From Streptomyces termitum (GTDB taxonomy: Bacteria; Actinomycetota; Actinomycetes; Streptomycetales; Streptomycetaceae), in assembly GCF_014650175.1 (NCBI RefSeq), contig NZ_BMUL01000002.1, positions 129,150-193,149 of the forward strand: a DNA stretch of 64,000 nt, written 5' to 3'. Of this stretch, positions 46,999 through 54,664 are shown piece by piece. The notes below the pieces were generated by a model that had not been told where the DNA came from, made no database searches, and worked only from the letters and a program-made list of their open reading frames with translations. Every line of letters begins with the position of its first letter. Position 1 is the stretch's first letter. The translations under genes were made by a program, and so were the position numbers.

Positions 46999-47250
46999 AT
47001 GCGGATTCGAGTGCGGCGCACCGGTGGTTTCGCGGGGATCGAGCGGTCGGCGGAGGTGGAGGCCGACGGGCCCGGCTGGGAGGCGCTGGCCGCCGCCGTC
47101 CTCGCCGGGGACGGCGCGGCCGGCCGGGGCGTCCCGGACGGCTTCGCGTACGAGATCACGATCGACGGCCGGACGGTGCGCTGCGCCGACCCCCACCTGA
47201 CGGAGGCCCAGCGGACCCTGGTCTCCCGGGTCCTGCGGGAGGGCGCCTGA
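46999..47250 (+). CDS. Emfourin-like inhibitor of M4 protease
   Basis: An 83-aa protein starting MRIRVRRTGGFAGIERSAEV, matching the N-terminal pattern of emfourins (a basic strand followed by GGFAG), the slow tight-binding inhibitors encoded beside protealysins. The rest is a compact beta-alpha fold (FAYEITIDGRTVRCADP; LTEAQRTLVSRVLR). It lies 21 nt after the protease gene on the same strand and probably protects the cell from its own enzyme. Confidence 0.82.
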   Translation: MRIRVRRTGGFAGIERSAEVEADGPGWEALAAAVLAGDGAAGRGVPDGFAYEITIDGRTVRCADPHLTEAQRTLVSRVLREGA

Positions 47251-47282
47251 CCCCGGGGCGGCCCGGGGCCGGGGCCCGGGGG

Positions 47283-48236
47283 TCAGAAGCCGAGGCGGCG
47301 CAGCTGCTTGGGGTCGCGCTGCCAGTCCTTGGCGACCTTGACGTGCAGGTCGAGGAAGACCGGGGTGCCGAGGAGCGCCTCGATGTGCTTGCGGGACTTC
47401 ATGCCGACCTCCTTCAGGCGGCTGCCCTTGGGGCCGATGATGATGCCCTTCTGGCTGGGGCGCTCGATGTACACGTTGGCGTGGATGTCGAGCAGCGGCC
47501 GGTCGGCGGGGCGGTCCTCGCGCGGGATCATCTCCTCGACGACGACCGCGATGGAGTGCGGCAGCTCGTCGCGGACGCCTTCGAGGGCGGCCTCGCGGAT
47601 CAGCTCGGCGACCATGACCTGCTCGGGCTCGTCGGTGAGGTCGCCCTCGGGGTAGAGCGGCGGGGACTCCGGCAGCAGCGGGATGAGCAGGTCGGCGACG
47701 AGCTGGACCTGCTTGTTGCCGACGGCCGAGACCGGGACGATCTCCGCCCACTCGAAGCCCAGCTCCTTGCCGAGCTGGTCGATCGCGATCAGCTGCTCGG
47801 CGAGGGTCTTGGAGTCGACCAGGTCGGTCTTGGTGATGATCGCGACCTTGGGGGTCTTCCGGATCCCGGCGAGCTCCTTGGCGATGAAGCGGTCGCCGGG
47901 GCCGAGCTTCTGGTCGGCGGGCAGGCAGAAGCCGATGACGTCGACCTCGGCCCAGGTGGTGCGGACGACGTCGTTGAGCCGCTCGCCGAGGAGGGTGCGC
48001 GGCTTGTGGAGGCCGGGGGTGTCCACCAGGATCAGCTGGGCGTCCGGGCGGTGCACGATGCCGCGCACGGTGTGCCGGGTGGTCTGGGGGCGGTTGGAGG
48101 TGATCGCCACCTTCTGGCCGACCAGAGCGTTGGTGAGGGTGGACTTGCCCGCGTTGGGGCGCCCGACGAAGCAGGCGAAGCCCGCCCGGTGGGGGGCGGT
48201 GTTCTTCTCATCGGTCTCATCACGGCGCACGCTCAT
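47283..48236 (-). CDS. era: GTPase Era
   Basis: A 317-aa ribosome-assembly GTPase. G1 CFVGRPNAGKSTL, G3 VDTPGLHKPR and G4 ITKTDLVDS are visible. The C-terminal KH domain contains GIIIGPKGSRLKEVG for binding 16S rRNA. ATG 48236 is preferred over GTG/ATG codons upstream: GACAAT (complement of 48244-48249) ends 7 nt before it, suggesting a leaderless mRNA. In other actinobacteria era directly follows the cytidine-deaminase-like gene; here a three-gene insertion separates them. Confidence 0.94.
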   Translation of the reverse strand: MSVRRDETDEKNTAPHRAGFACFVGRPNAGKSTLTNALVGQKVAITSNRPQTTRHTVRGIVHRPDAQLILVDTPGLHKPRTLLGERLNDVVRTTWAEVDVIGFCLPADQKLGPGDRFIAKELAGIRKTPKVAIITKTDLVDSKTLAEQLIAIDQLGKELGFEWAEIVPVSAVGNKQVQLVADLLIPLLPESPPLYPEGDLTDEPEQVMVAELIREAALEGVRDELPHSIAVVVEEMIPREDRPADRPLLDIHANVYIERPSQKGIIIGPKGSRLKEVGMKSRKHIEALLGTPVFLDLHVKVAKDWQRDPKQLRRLGF

Positions 48237-48274
48237 GGGGGCCATTGTCCCCGATGAGCGGGCCGGTCACGCAC

Positions 48275-49219
48275 TCAGTGCCCCGGGCGGGTCCGGCGGC
48301 GCCGGATCCGCCACCCGGCGAGGGACGCGGCGGCGGCGAGGAGGACCCCGGAGGCGAGCTGCCAGGGCAGGGCGAAGAAGGAGGCGGAGCCGGTCTCCCG
48401 GAGGTCCCGGGCGGTGGCCGTGAGGACGACCTCGCCCCAGTCGAGCTGCGGCGATCCGTTCCACCGCTCGGTGAGCCGGATGCTCTGCCGGGGCAGCAGC
48501 TCGGAGGGGACCTTGGCGAGGTCGCGCTCCAGCAGGGTGCGGCCGAAGAGCCCCTCGGCGGTGAGGACGACCTTGGGGTCGAGGGTGACGTTGCCCCGGT
48601 TGCTGAGGGTGTACGAGACGAGGGTGGTGCCGGTCCGGGTGCCCGGGACGACCGGCCGGTCCTGCTCCAGGGTGACGTCCTCGACGGCGAGCGCGGGCAC
48701 GGCAGGGCCGCTGACCTTGAGGTAGACGCGGGCGGCGACGGCCCGCTGGACGCCCATGGCGACCGTGCCGCCGCCGGGGGTGACCCGCTCGTCGAGGGCG
48801 ACGAGGGCGCCGGGGTGGTCCCCCGGGTCGGCGTCGGCGGGGACGGTGAGGGTGAAGGGGACGGTGACGGTGGAGCGCGGCGGGACGGTGACCTCGGTGC
48901 GCTCGGGCCGGATCCAGGCACCGGCGCCGGTCCTCGGCTCCTTGAGGGTGCGGACGGCGAAGCCGCCGTCGCGCTCGGTGTTGTAGGCGTCGGCGGCGTA
49001 GAGCCGGAAGGTGAGCGGGGCGGCGGTCCTGTTGGCGACGGTGACCGCGTCGCGCAGGGTGGCGCCGGGGTCGGCGGTGAGGAAGAAGTAGGGGCGCTCG
49101 CCGAGCCGGGCGGCGGCCGGGTAGACGGCCCACTCCCCGTTGTCGGCGGCGCGGGCGGCGGGGGCCCCGAGGAGCAGCAGGGCGGCGCTCAGGAGGAGGA
49201 CGTACAGCTTGCGACGCAC
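48275..49219 (-). CDS. Secreted DUF916-like protein with C-terminal membrane helix
   Basis: A 314-aa protein: a signal peptide (cleaved near AARAADNG, residue 25), two Ig-like beta domains (ADPGATLRDAVTVANRTAAPLTFRLY; TVPFTLTVPADADPGDHPGALVAL; VSYTLSNRGNVTLDPKVVLTAEG) and one TM helix (about 288-305) followed by RRRRTRPGH. The first domain resembles DUF916, the peptidoglycan-binding partner of WxL surface proteins in Firmicutes. It lies after the WxL-like gene, separated by a strong hairpin. Likely an anchor for that protein. Confidence 0.72.
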   Translation of the reverse strand: MRRKLYVLLLSAALLLLGAPAARAADNGEWAVYPAAARLGERPYFFLTADPGATLRDAVTVANRTAAPLTFRLYAADAYNTERDGGFAVRTLKEPRTGAGAWIRPERTEVTVPPRSTVTVPFTLTVPADADPGDHPGALVALDERVTPGGGTVAMGVQRAVAARVYLKVSGPAVPALAVEDVTLEQDRPVVPGTRTGTTLVSYTLSNRGNVTLDPKVVLTAEGLFGRTLLERDLAKVPSELLPRQSIRLTERWNGSPQLDWGEVVLTATARDLRETGSASFFALPWQLASGVLLAAAASLAGWRIRRRRTRPGH

Positions 49220-49263
49220 GGTGCGGTACCCCCGGGTGCGGTGGGAGGGAGTGGGCGCGGGGC

Positions 49264-49303
49264 GCCGGGGGCCGGCCGGGGGTGCGCCCGGCCGGCCCCC
49301 GGC
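49264..49303 (-). terminator. Hairpin between WxL-like and DUF916-like genes
   Basis: A perfect 17-bp stem (49264-49280 with 49287-49303) with a 6-nt loop, 6 nt after the WxL-like gene's stop. It may reduce read-through into the DUF916-like gene. Confidence 0.75.
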
Positions 49304-49308
49304 CGCCG

Positions 49309-50649
49309 TCAGGACAGGGTCAGCGTGAGCACGCCCGCGTAGGAGCCGGGGGCGGTGAAGGCCGGGACGTCCAGCGCGAGCTGGGCGTCGACGGTGAACT
49401 CGCCGCCGGTGACCGTGCCGTTCGCCGTGGAGGCGAGGGTGGCGCCGGTGCCGACGGGTCCGGCGGTGCCGGCCGCGCAGGCGCTGGGGCTGCCCTCCTT
49501 GGCGACGCAGGCGGGGGTCCAGCTGAGCCGGTCGGCGCCGATGGCGCCGCCGGGGCCCGCGAAGTCGGTGACCTTGCCGGTCAGGGACCAGCCCGCGGGG
49601 CCGCCGCGGAAGTCCTTGACCGTCACCGTCTGGAGGGCTCCGGTGGCCGCGCCGCCGGTGCCGAAGTCGACGGCGGAGAGCTGGACGGCGTCGCCGGCCT
49701 GGCTCATCGACAGTTCGCCCGCGGTGACGGAGGCGGTGAGCCGCTGGCTGCCCGGCGGGGCCGGGGTGTCGTCGATCACCTGGTACGGGAGGGGGCCCGC
49801 GCCCTTCTCGGCGTCCCAGGTGGCGCCCTCGTAGGCGACGATGCCGGTGGTGGCCTTGTCGTTCACCTTGAGCCGGGCGGTGAAGCCGCCCTCGCTGTCG
49901 GTGGTGAGGGTCATCCGGTCGGCGGTCTCCGCGCCGCCGGCCCGGCCGACGACGGTCACCTCGGCGAGCGGGGTGAACTTCCCGCCGGTGACGGTGACGC
50001 GGGCCCCGGGGGCGCCGGAGGCGGCGCCGAGTTCCAGGGTCCGCGCGTTGGGCTGGGGCTGGTCGTCACCGGCCTGGACCGTCTCGGAGACGGGGGCGGG
50101 CGGGTTCAGCACCGTGCAGGGGGTGTCCAGCTCCATGAGGTAGCTGGTGTGGATGTTGTAGTCGCCGGGCGCGAGGGTGATGGCGCCCGCCTGGGAGACG
50201 GTGAAGGAGCCCGTCATGGAGAAGCCCGGGAAGGAGCCCTTGCCGGGGACCGGCGGGTTCTTCTTGGGGCCGGTGACGGAGACCGTGCCGGTCTGCGCGC
50301 CGCCGAGGACGACCTTGCCGGTCGGGGTCAGGATGTCGGCCGGGAGGGCGAGGTCCACCGGGTTCGACGCGGCGGGCCGGGTGACCGAGTAGGTCACCTT
50401 GACCGTGTCGCCGACCTTCGGGTTCGCGTTGTCGACCGAGACCACGGCGGTGGTGGTGCCCTCGATGGGCGGGATGCCGGCGATCGGCGGCGGGACGCAG
50501 CGGGTGGCGAAGTCCACCGACTGCGCGGAGCCGAGCGCGGTCGCCGGGGCGGCGAGCGCGCCGCCCGCCGCGGCCACGAGGGCGGTGGCGCCGAGGACGG
50601 CGGTCCAGCGCCGTCTTCGGGTCGCCGCCCGGGTACGGGTGAGTGCCAT
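49309..50649 (-). CDS. Secreted protein with C-terminal WxL-like domain
   Basis: A 446-aa protein. Signal peptide about residues 1-40. Residues 45-190 are a Cys-flanked beta domain (CVPPPIAG to DTPCTVL) that resembles the whole small protein at 50848. The middle (about 200-280) is an Ig-like module. The C-terminal 165 residues resemble a WxL domain, with DFRGGPAGWSLTGKVTDF (the GWxL motif) and YAGVLTLTL as a weakened second motif. WxL domains bind peptidoglycan non-covalently. A 15-bp palindrome lies 80 bp before its start. Confidence 0.7.
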   Translation of the reverse strand: MALTRTRAATRRRRWTAVLGATALVAAAGGALAAPATALGSAQSVDFATRCVPPPIAGIPPIEGTTTAVVSVDNANPKVGDTVKVTYSVTRPAASNPVDLALPADILTPTGKVVLGGAQTGTVSVTGPKKNPPVPGKGSFPGFSMTGSFTVSQAGAITLAPGDYNIHTSYLMELDTPCTVLNPPAPVSETVQAGDDQPQPNARTLELGAASGAPGARVTVTGGKFTPLAEVTVVGRAGGAETADRMTLTTDSEGGFTARLKVNDKATTGIVAYEGATWDAEKGAGPLPYQVIDDTPAPPGSQRLTASVTAGELSMSQAGDAVQLSAVDFGTGGAATGALQTVTVKDFRGGPAGWSLTGKVTDFAGPGGAIGADRLSWTPACVAKEGSPSACAAGTAGPVGTGATLASTANGTVTGGEFTVDAQLALDVPAFTAPGSYAGVLTLTLS

Positions 50650-50728
50650 GGGTGCCCCTCCTGAGGGTCGGGAGGGCGCCATTGACGGCTGGTGGCCGAA
50701 AGAAGTCAAGGGAGACGGACCCCATCGA

Positions 50729-50743
50729 CTGATGGGCCATCAG
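50729..50743. promoter_or_regulatory. Palindrome upstream of the WxL-like gene
   Basis: CTGATGG-G-CCATCAG, perfect 7-bp arms. A near match with the same architecture (CTGACGG-T-CCGTCGG) stands before the neighbouring secreted-protein gene at 51396. Confidence 0.6.
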
Positions 50744-50801
50744 ATAATGGCAGGATCGGCCGATGTGCCGACTTCTCCGGAATGCCGGCGGGCACGGCGA
50801 G

Positions 50802-50830
50802 GACCGGTGCCGCCCCAGGCGGCACCGGTC
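50802..50830 (-). terminator. Terminator of the small secreted-protein gene
   Basis: A perfect 13-bp stem (50802-50814 with 50818-50830) and a 3-nt loop, 17 nt after the stop. Confidence 0.8.
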
Positions 50831-50847
50831 GACGGGTGGTGCGGGGA

Positions 50848-51330
50848 TCAGCTGATGACGAACGACCCCGGCGACTGCGAGGTCACCGCGTCGCAGTTCA
50901 CCGTGACGCCGAAGATCACCAGCTTGAGCGCGGTGCCGGCGAAGTACGAGTTGAGCTTGTCGCCGGCCACCACGGGCGTGGCGGTGAGCGGGCCGAGCTT
51001 CGCGGTGCCGCCGGCCGGGATCGCCGGGTTCTTCTTGCCGGTGAAGACCCGGTTGGGACCGGTCGAGTTGGCCAGGGTCAGCGAGGAGGTGATGCTGTCC
51101 GCGCCGACCGCGATCGGCGTGGTCACCGGGGCCGTGATGGTCACCTGGGCGGTGGTGCCCGAGTGGGTCATGACGAGCGTGGCGACACCGCCGCCCCAGC
51201 TCCCGCAGTCGTACGTGGCCGTCGCCGTGCCCGGCGAGACGGCCGCGGCGGCGGTGGGGGCGAAGGCGAGGGACGCGGTGGCGATTCCTGCGGCGAGCGC
51301 GCCGGCCGCTCCCAGAGTGCTTCTTCTCAT
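50848..51330 (-). CDS. Small secreted beta-domain protein, paralogous to the WxL-like protein's N-terminal domain
   Basis: A 160-aa protein with a signal peptide (cleaved near TAAAAVSP, residue about 30). The mature chain has one Cys near each end (YDCGSWG; VNCDAVTS) and a central FTGKKNPAIPAGGTAKLG segment that parallels VTGPKKNPPVPGKGSF in the WxL-like protein. It therefore appears to be a free copy of that protein's first domain. No wall anchor is visible, so it may be released or bind a partner. Function unknown. Confidence 0.7.
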   Translation of the reverse strand: MRRSTLGAAGALAAGIATASLAFAPTAAAAVSPGTATATYDCGSWGGGVATLVMTHSGTTAQVTITAPVTTPIAVGADSITSSLTLANSTGPNRVFTGKKNPAIPAGGTAKLGPLTATPVVAGDKLNSYFAGTALKLVIFGVTVNCDAVTSQSPGSFVIS

Positions 51331-51395
51331 GACGGGTTCGTACCCCTTCCGATGACGAACGCAGGGGTGCGGGCACTGCGTGGAGTGGCGCAGAT

Positions 51396-51410
51396 CTGAC
51401 GGTCCGTCGG
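51396..51410. promoter_or_regulatory. Palindrome upstream of the small secreted-protein gene
   Basis: CTGACGG-T-CCGTCGG, one imperfect pair, flanked by a matching T/A. It shares architecture and most bases with the site at 50729. Confidence 0.55.
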
Positions 51411-51527
51411 ACCGCCCGGGCCTATTGACGCGCAGACCGCATGGGAAGGCAAGAGAAGGCACGGAGATCCTTCACAAACGCGCAAGGGCCCGGCCGCGGC
51501 CGGACCCCCTCCACCGCCGGGCGGCGC

Positions 51528-51890
51528 TCAGCCCGCGGTGACCGCCGCGCGCAGCACCCCGTCCGGACCCGCGAGCAGCACCGGGGTCTCCGGCCCGCCC
51601 AGGTCCCGTACGGCCGCGCGGTCCTCGGCCGACGCCTCCCCGGCGGCGGAGACCACGGCCGCCGCCTCCAGCGACCGCGCGCCGCTCGCCACGGCCATCG
51701 CCACGGCGGTGCGCAGCGCGCTCAGCCGCAGCGACTCCAGCTCCACCGTGCCCGCCACATAGGTGCGGCCGGTCTCGTCGCGCACGGCCGCGCCCTCGGC
51801 CACGCCGTTGCGGGCACGGGCGCTGCGCGCCAGCGTGATGATCTTGAGGTCCTCGGCGCCGAGGTCGCCGTGCTCACTGCTGAGTGTCAT
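51528..51890 (-). CDS. Cytidine-deaminase-fold protein lacking catalytic residues
   Basis: A 120-aa protein whose layout (RNGVAEGAAVRDETGRTYVAGTVELESLRLSALRTAVAMAV, read in parts) follows cytidine deaminase up to the active-site helix. The HAE/CAE and PCxxC zinc motifs are absent. Such a gene commonly sits between corC and era in actinobacteria. It may keep only a structural or regulatory role. An intact deaminase is unlikely. Confidence 0.72.
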   Translation of the reverse strand: MTLSSEHGDLGAEDLKIITLARSARARNGVAEGAAVRDETGRTYVAGTVELESLRLSALRTAVAMAVASGARSLEAAAVVSAAGEASAEDRAAVRDLGGPETPVLLAGPDGVLRAAVTAG

Positions 51891-51917
51891 GCACCGAGCA
51901 TAGGTCGGGGCGGCGGC

Positions 51918-52802
51918 TCAGCCCGCCAGCGGGTGCATCGCCCCGCGCCGCCCCTCCGGCGACACCAGCCACTCCAGCTTCCGCGCCGTGTCCGCCTCCG
52001 GCAGCGGGGTGTGCAGCACGATCACCAGGTCCGGCCGGGCCGGCACCCGCAGCTGGGTGGCCTCCACCACCAGCAGCCCCGCCAGCGGATGGTCGATCTC
52101 CTTGCGGTTCTGGCCGCCCGGCCGGACGTCCCGCCGCTCCCACAGCGCGGCGAACTCCGCGCTGGCCGCCTTCGCCTCCTCGACCACCGCCCGGAAGCCG
52201 TCGTCGTCCGGGCACTCCGAACAGGCCGACCGGAACTGCGCCACGACCTTCGGCGCCAACTCCTCCCAGCCCGGCATCCGCGCCCGGTACCGCTCGTCGG
52301 TGAAGAAGTCGATCAGACAGTTCCGGGTCGTGTCCGACCGCATCCCGAGCACGGCCGCCGCCGCGTCGTTGTACATCACCGCGTTCCAGTACACGTCCAT
52401 GATGTGCGCCGGGAAGGGCATCCACGCGTCGATCAGCCGCCGCAGCCCCTGGCACATGTCCCGGTCCTCCGGCGCCGGCTCCAGCGCCGGCGGGTTCAGC
52501 CCCGCCAGGACGTACAGGTGGCGGCGCTCGGCCGGGCTCAGCCGCAGCACCCGCGCCACCGAGTCCAGCACCTGCGGGGAGACCGTGATGTCCCGCCCCT
52601 GCTCCAGCCACTGGTACCAGCTCACCCCGACCCCGGCGAGCACCGCGACCTCCTCGCGGCGCAGCCCCGGCGTCCGCCGCCGGCCGCCGTCCGGCAGCCC
52701 CGCCTCGGCCGGCGTGACCCTGGCCCGCCGGCTCCTCAGGAACTCCCGCAGCTCGGCCAGCCGGTGCCGCTTGGCCGGATCGCCCTCCACCGCTGTCGCC
52801 AC
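51918..52802 (-). CDS. XRE-family regulator with MmyB-like ligand domain
   Basis: A 294-aa regulator. The N-terminal HTH includes RRTPGLRREEVAVLAGVGVSWYQWLEQGRDI, the typical opening of this Streptomyces group. The C-terminal 190 residues form an MmyB-like PAS domain (WMPFPAHIMDVYWNAVMYN; ECPDDDGFRAVVEE) that binds small molecules in relatives. GTG 52802 has GGAGG 8 nt upstream. It is divergent from the MFS gene 91 bp away and probably controls it. Confidence 0.87.
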   Translation of the reverse strand: MATAVEGDPAKRHRLAELREFLRSRRARVTPAEAGLPDGGRRRTPGLRREEVAVLAGVGVSWYQWLEQGRDITVSPQVLDSVARVLRLSPAERRHLYVLAGLNPPALEPAPEDRDMCQGLRRLIDAWMPFPAHIMDVYWNAVMYNDAAAAVLGMRSDTTRNCLIDFFTDERYRARMPGWEELAPKVVAQFRSACSECPDDDGFRAVVEEAKAASAEFAALWERRDVRPGGQNRKEIDHPLAGLLVVEATQLRVPARPDLVIVLHTPLPEADTARKLEWLVSPEGRRGAMHPLAG

Positions 52803-52893
52803 GTCTGCTTCCTCCCCCTGGACGCCTGGTGGTACGGGCAACAGGATAAGTTCCCGCTCCCCGCGCCCGGCCCCGCCCGCCGAGGGTGGGGCC

Positions 52894-54303
52894 ATGACAA
52901 CGCTCACCCCCGCCCGCGACACGGCCCCCGGCCGGACCGCTCCCCCGGCCCTCACCGGCCGCGCCCGGCTCGTCCTCCTCGTGCTGTGCGCCGCCCAGTT
53001 CATGGTCTCGCTGGACTTCTCCGTCCTGAACGTCGCCCTGCCCGCGCTCGGCACCGACCTCGGCCTCGGCCCCTCCGCCCTCCCCTGGGCGGTCACCGCC
53101 TTCGCCCTGCCGTCCGGCGGCTTCCTGCTCCTCTTCGGCCGGGTCGGCGACCTCCACGGCCGCAAGCGCCTCTTCCTCGCCGGCCTGGCCGTCTTCGGCG
53201 CCGCCTCCCTGCTCGCCGCCCTCGCCTGGAACCCGGCCTCCTTCCTCGCCGGCCGCGCCCTCCAGGGCCTCGGCGCCGCCGCGATCGTGCCCACCGGCAT
53301 GTCCCTGCTCACCACCACCTTCCCCGAGGGCCCGCAGCGCGACCGGGCACTCGGCATCTCCGGCACCCTGCTGTCGCTCGGCTTCACCGTCGGCATGGTC
53401 CTCGGCGGCGTCATGACCGACACCCTCGGCTGGCGCTCCACCATGGGCCTGCTCGCCCTCTTCGCCGCGCTGGTGCTGCCCTTCGCGCCCCGGCTGCTCA
53501 CCGAGTCCCGCTCCCCCGCCCCCGAGCGGCCCCGGCTCGACGTGCCCGGCGCGGTGACCGTCACCGGCGGCCTGCTGGCCCTCATCTACGCCCTGTCCAC
53601 GGCCGCCGAGCGCGGCTTCGCCGGCACCGACGTCCGGGCCGCCCTGACCGCCGGGATCGTGCTGCTCGCCGCCTTCGCGGTGGTGGAGTCCCGCAGCGCC
53701 GCCCCGCTGGTGTCGCTGCCGATGCTGCGGCGGCGGACCGTCGCCTTCGGGAACCTGGGCGGCCTCGTCACCTTCTCGATGATGTCGACGCTCGTCTTCG
53801 CGCTGACCCTCTACCTCCAGGAGACCCTCGGCCTGTCCGGCTTCGCCACCGGCCTGGTCTTCGGCGTCCAGGGCCTCCTGTCGGTCCTCGCCGGGACCCT
53901 CGCGCCCCGCCTGATCGGCCGCTTCGGCGCCCGCCGCGCCCTGGCCGCCGGGCTCGCCGGGCAGGGCCTGTGCGGCACCGCCCTGCTGGGCGTCGGCCCG
54001 TCCTCGGGCGCGCTCCTGGCCACCGTCGCCGTCTCGATCGCCTCCATGTTCCACCTGGTCGCGATCGTCTCGTACGGCGTGACCGTCACCTCCGGCGTCC
54101 CCGACGCGGACCAGGGCCTGGCGACCGGCCTGGTCACCACCACCCAGCAGGTCGGCCTGACCGTCGGCATCCCGCTGCTCGGCACCCTCGCCACCACCGG
54201 CGGCGACCTGTACGAGGGGGTGCGCACGGTCGTCGTCCTGGACGCGGCGATCGTGCTGGGCGCGGCGGTCCTGGTCGCCCTGGGCCTGCGGAAGCGGACC
54301 TGA
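52894..54303 (+). CDS. MFS efflux transporter, DHA2 type
   Basis: A 469-aa membrane protein with about 14 helices. It has LDFSVLNVALPALGTDL, motif A in GRVGDLHGRKRLFLAG, and LQGLGAAAIVPTGMSLLTTTF. It is likely an exporter of a toxic small molecule. It is divergently transcribed from an XRE regulator, a common drug-pump arrangement. The pair interrupts the conserved corC/era neighbourhood. Confidence 0.88.
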   Translation: MTTLTPARDTAPGRTAPPALTGRARLVLLVLCAAQFMVSLDFSVLNVALPALGTDLGLGPSALPWAVTAFALPSGGFLLLFGRVGDLHGRKRLFLAGLAVFGAASLLAALAWNPASFLAGRALQGLGAAAIVPTGMSLLTTTFPEGPQRDRALGISGTLLSLGFTVGMVLGGVMTDTLGWRSTMGLLALFAALVLPFAPRLLTESRSPAPERPRLDVPGAVTVTGGLLALIYALSTAAERGFAGTDVRAALTAGIVLLAAFAVVESRSAAPLVSLPMLRRRTVAFGNLGGLVTFSMMSTLVFALTLYLQETLGLSGFATGLVFGVQGLLSVLAGTLAPRLIGRFGARRALAAGLAGQGLCGTALLGVGPSSGALLATVAVSIASMFHLVAIVSYGVTVTSGVPDADQGLATGLVTTTQQVGLTVGIPLLGTLATTGGDLYEGVRTVVVLDAAIVLGAAVLVALGLRKRT

Positions 54304-54310
54304 GCCGGGG

Positions 54311-54664
54311 TCAGGGCCGGTCGAGGCGGAGCCGTACCGCCTTCGGCAGGCCGGCGACGACCAGGTCGTACGAGTCCTCGATCAGCTCCCGGACCATCCG
54401 GTCCGGGAGCCCGGTCACGTCCACGGTGTTCCAGTGGCGCTTGTTCATGTGGTAGCCGGGGGTGATCGCCGGGTGCTCCTCGCGGAGCCGTACGGCGTCG
54501 TCCGGATCGCACTTGAGATTGACCTTCAGCGGCTCGGCGTCGAGCGAGGAGAGCGCGAACAGCTTGCCCTCCACCCGGAAGACCGAGGTGTCGGGGCCGA
54601 AGGGGAAGTCCTCCACGGCGCCGTTCTGCTCCAGGCACAGGGCGCGCAGCCGCTCCGGGGTCAT
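54311..54664 (-). CDS. MmcQ/YjbR family protein
   Basis: A 117-aa CyaY-like-fold protein with the family pattern: LCLEQNGAVEDFPFGPDTSVFRVEGKLFAL near the N-terminus and PGYHMNKRHWNTVDV in the middle, ending with SYDLVVAGLPKAVR. DNA binding is often suggested but not proven. Its ATG overlaps the CNNM stop by four bases, so the two are co-translated. Confidence 0.85.
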   Translation of the reverse strand: MTPERLRALCLEQNGAVEDFPFGPDTSVFRVEGKLFALSSLDAEPLKVNLKCDPDDAVRLREEHPAITPGYHMNKRHWNTVDVTGLPDRMVRELIEDSYDLVVAGLPKAVRLRLDRP

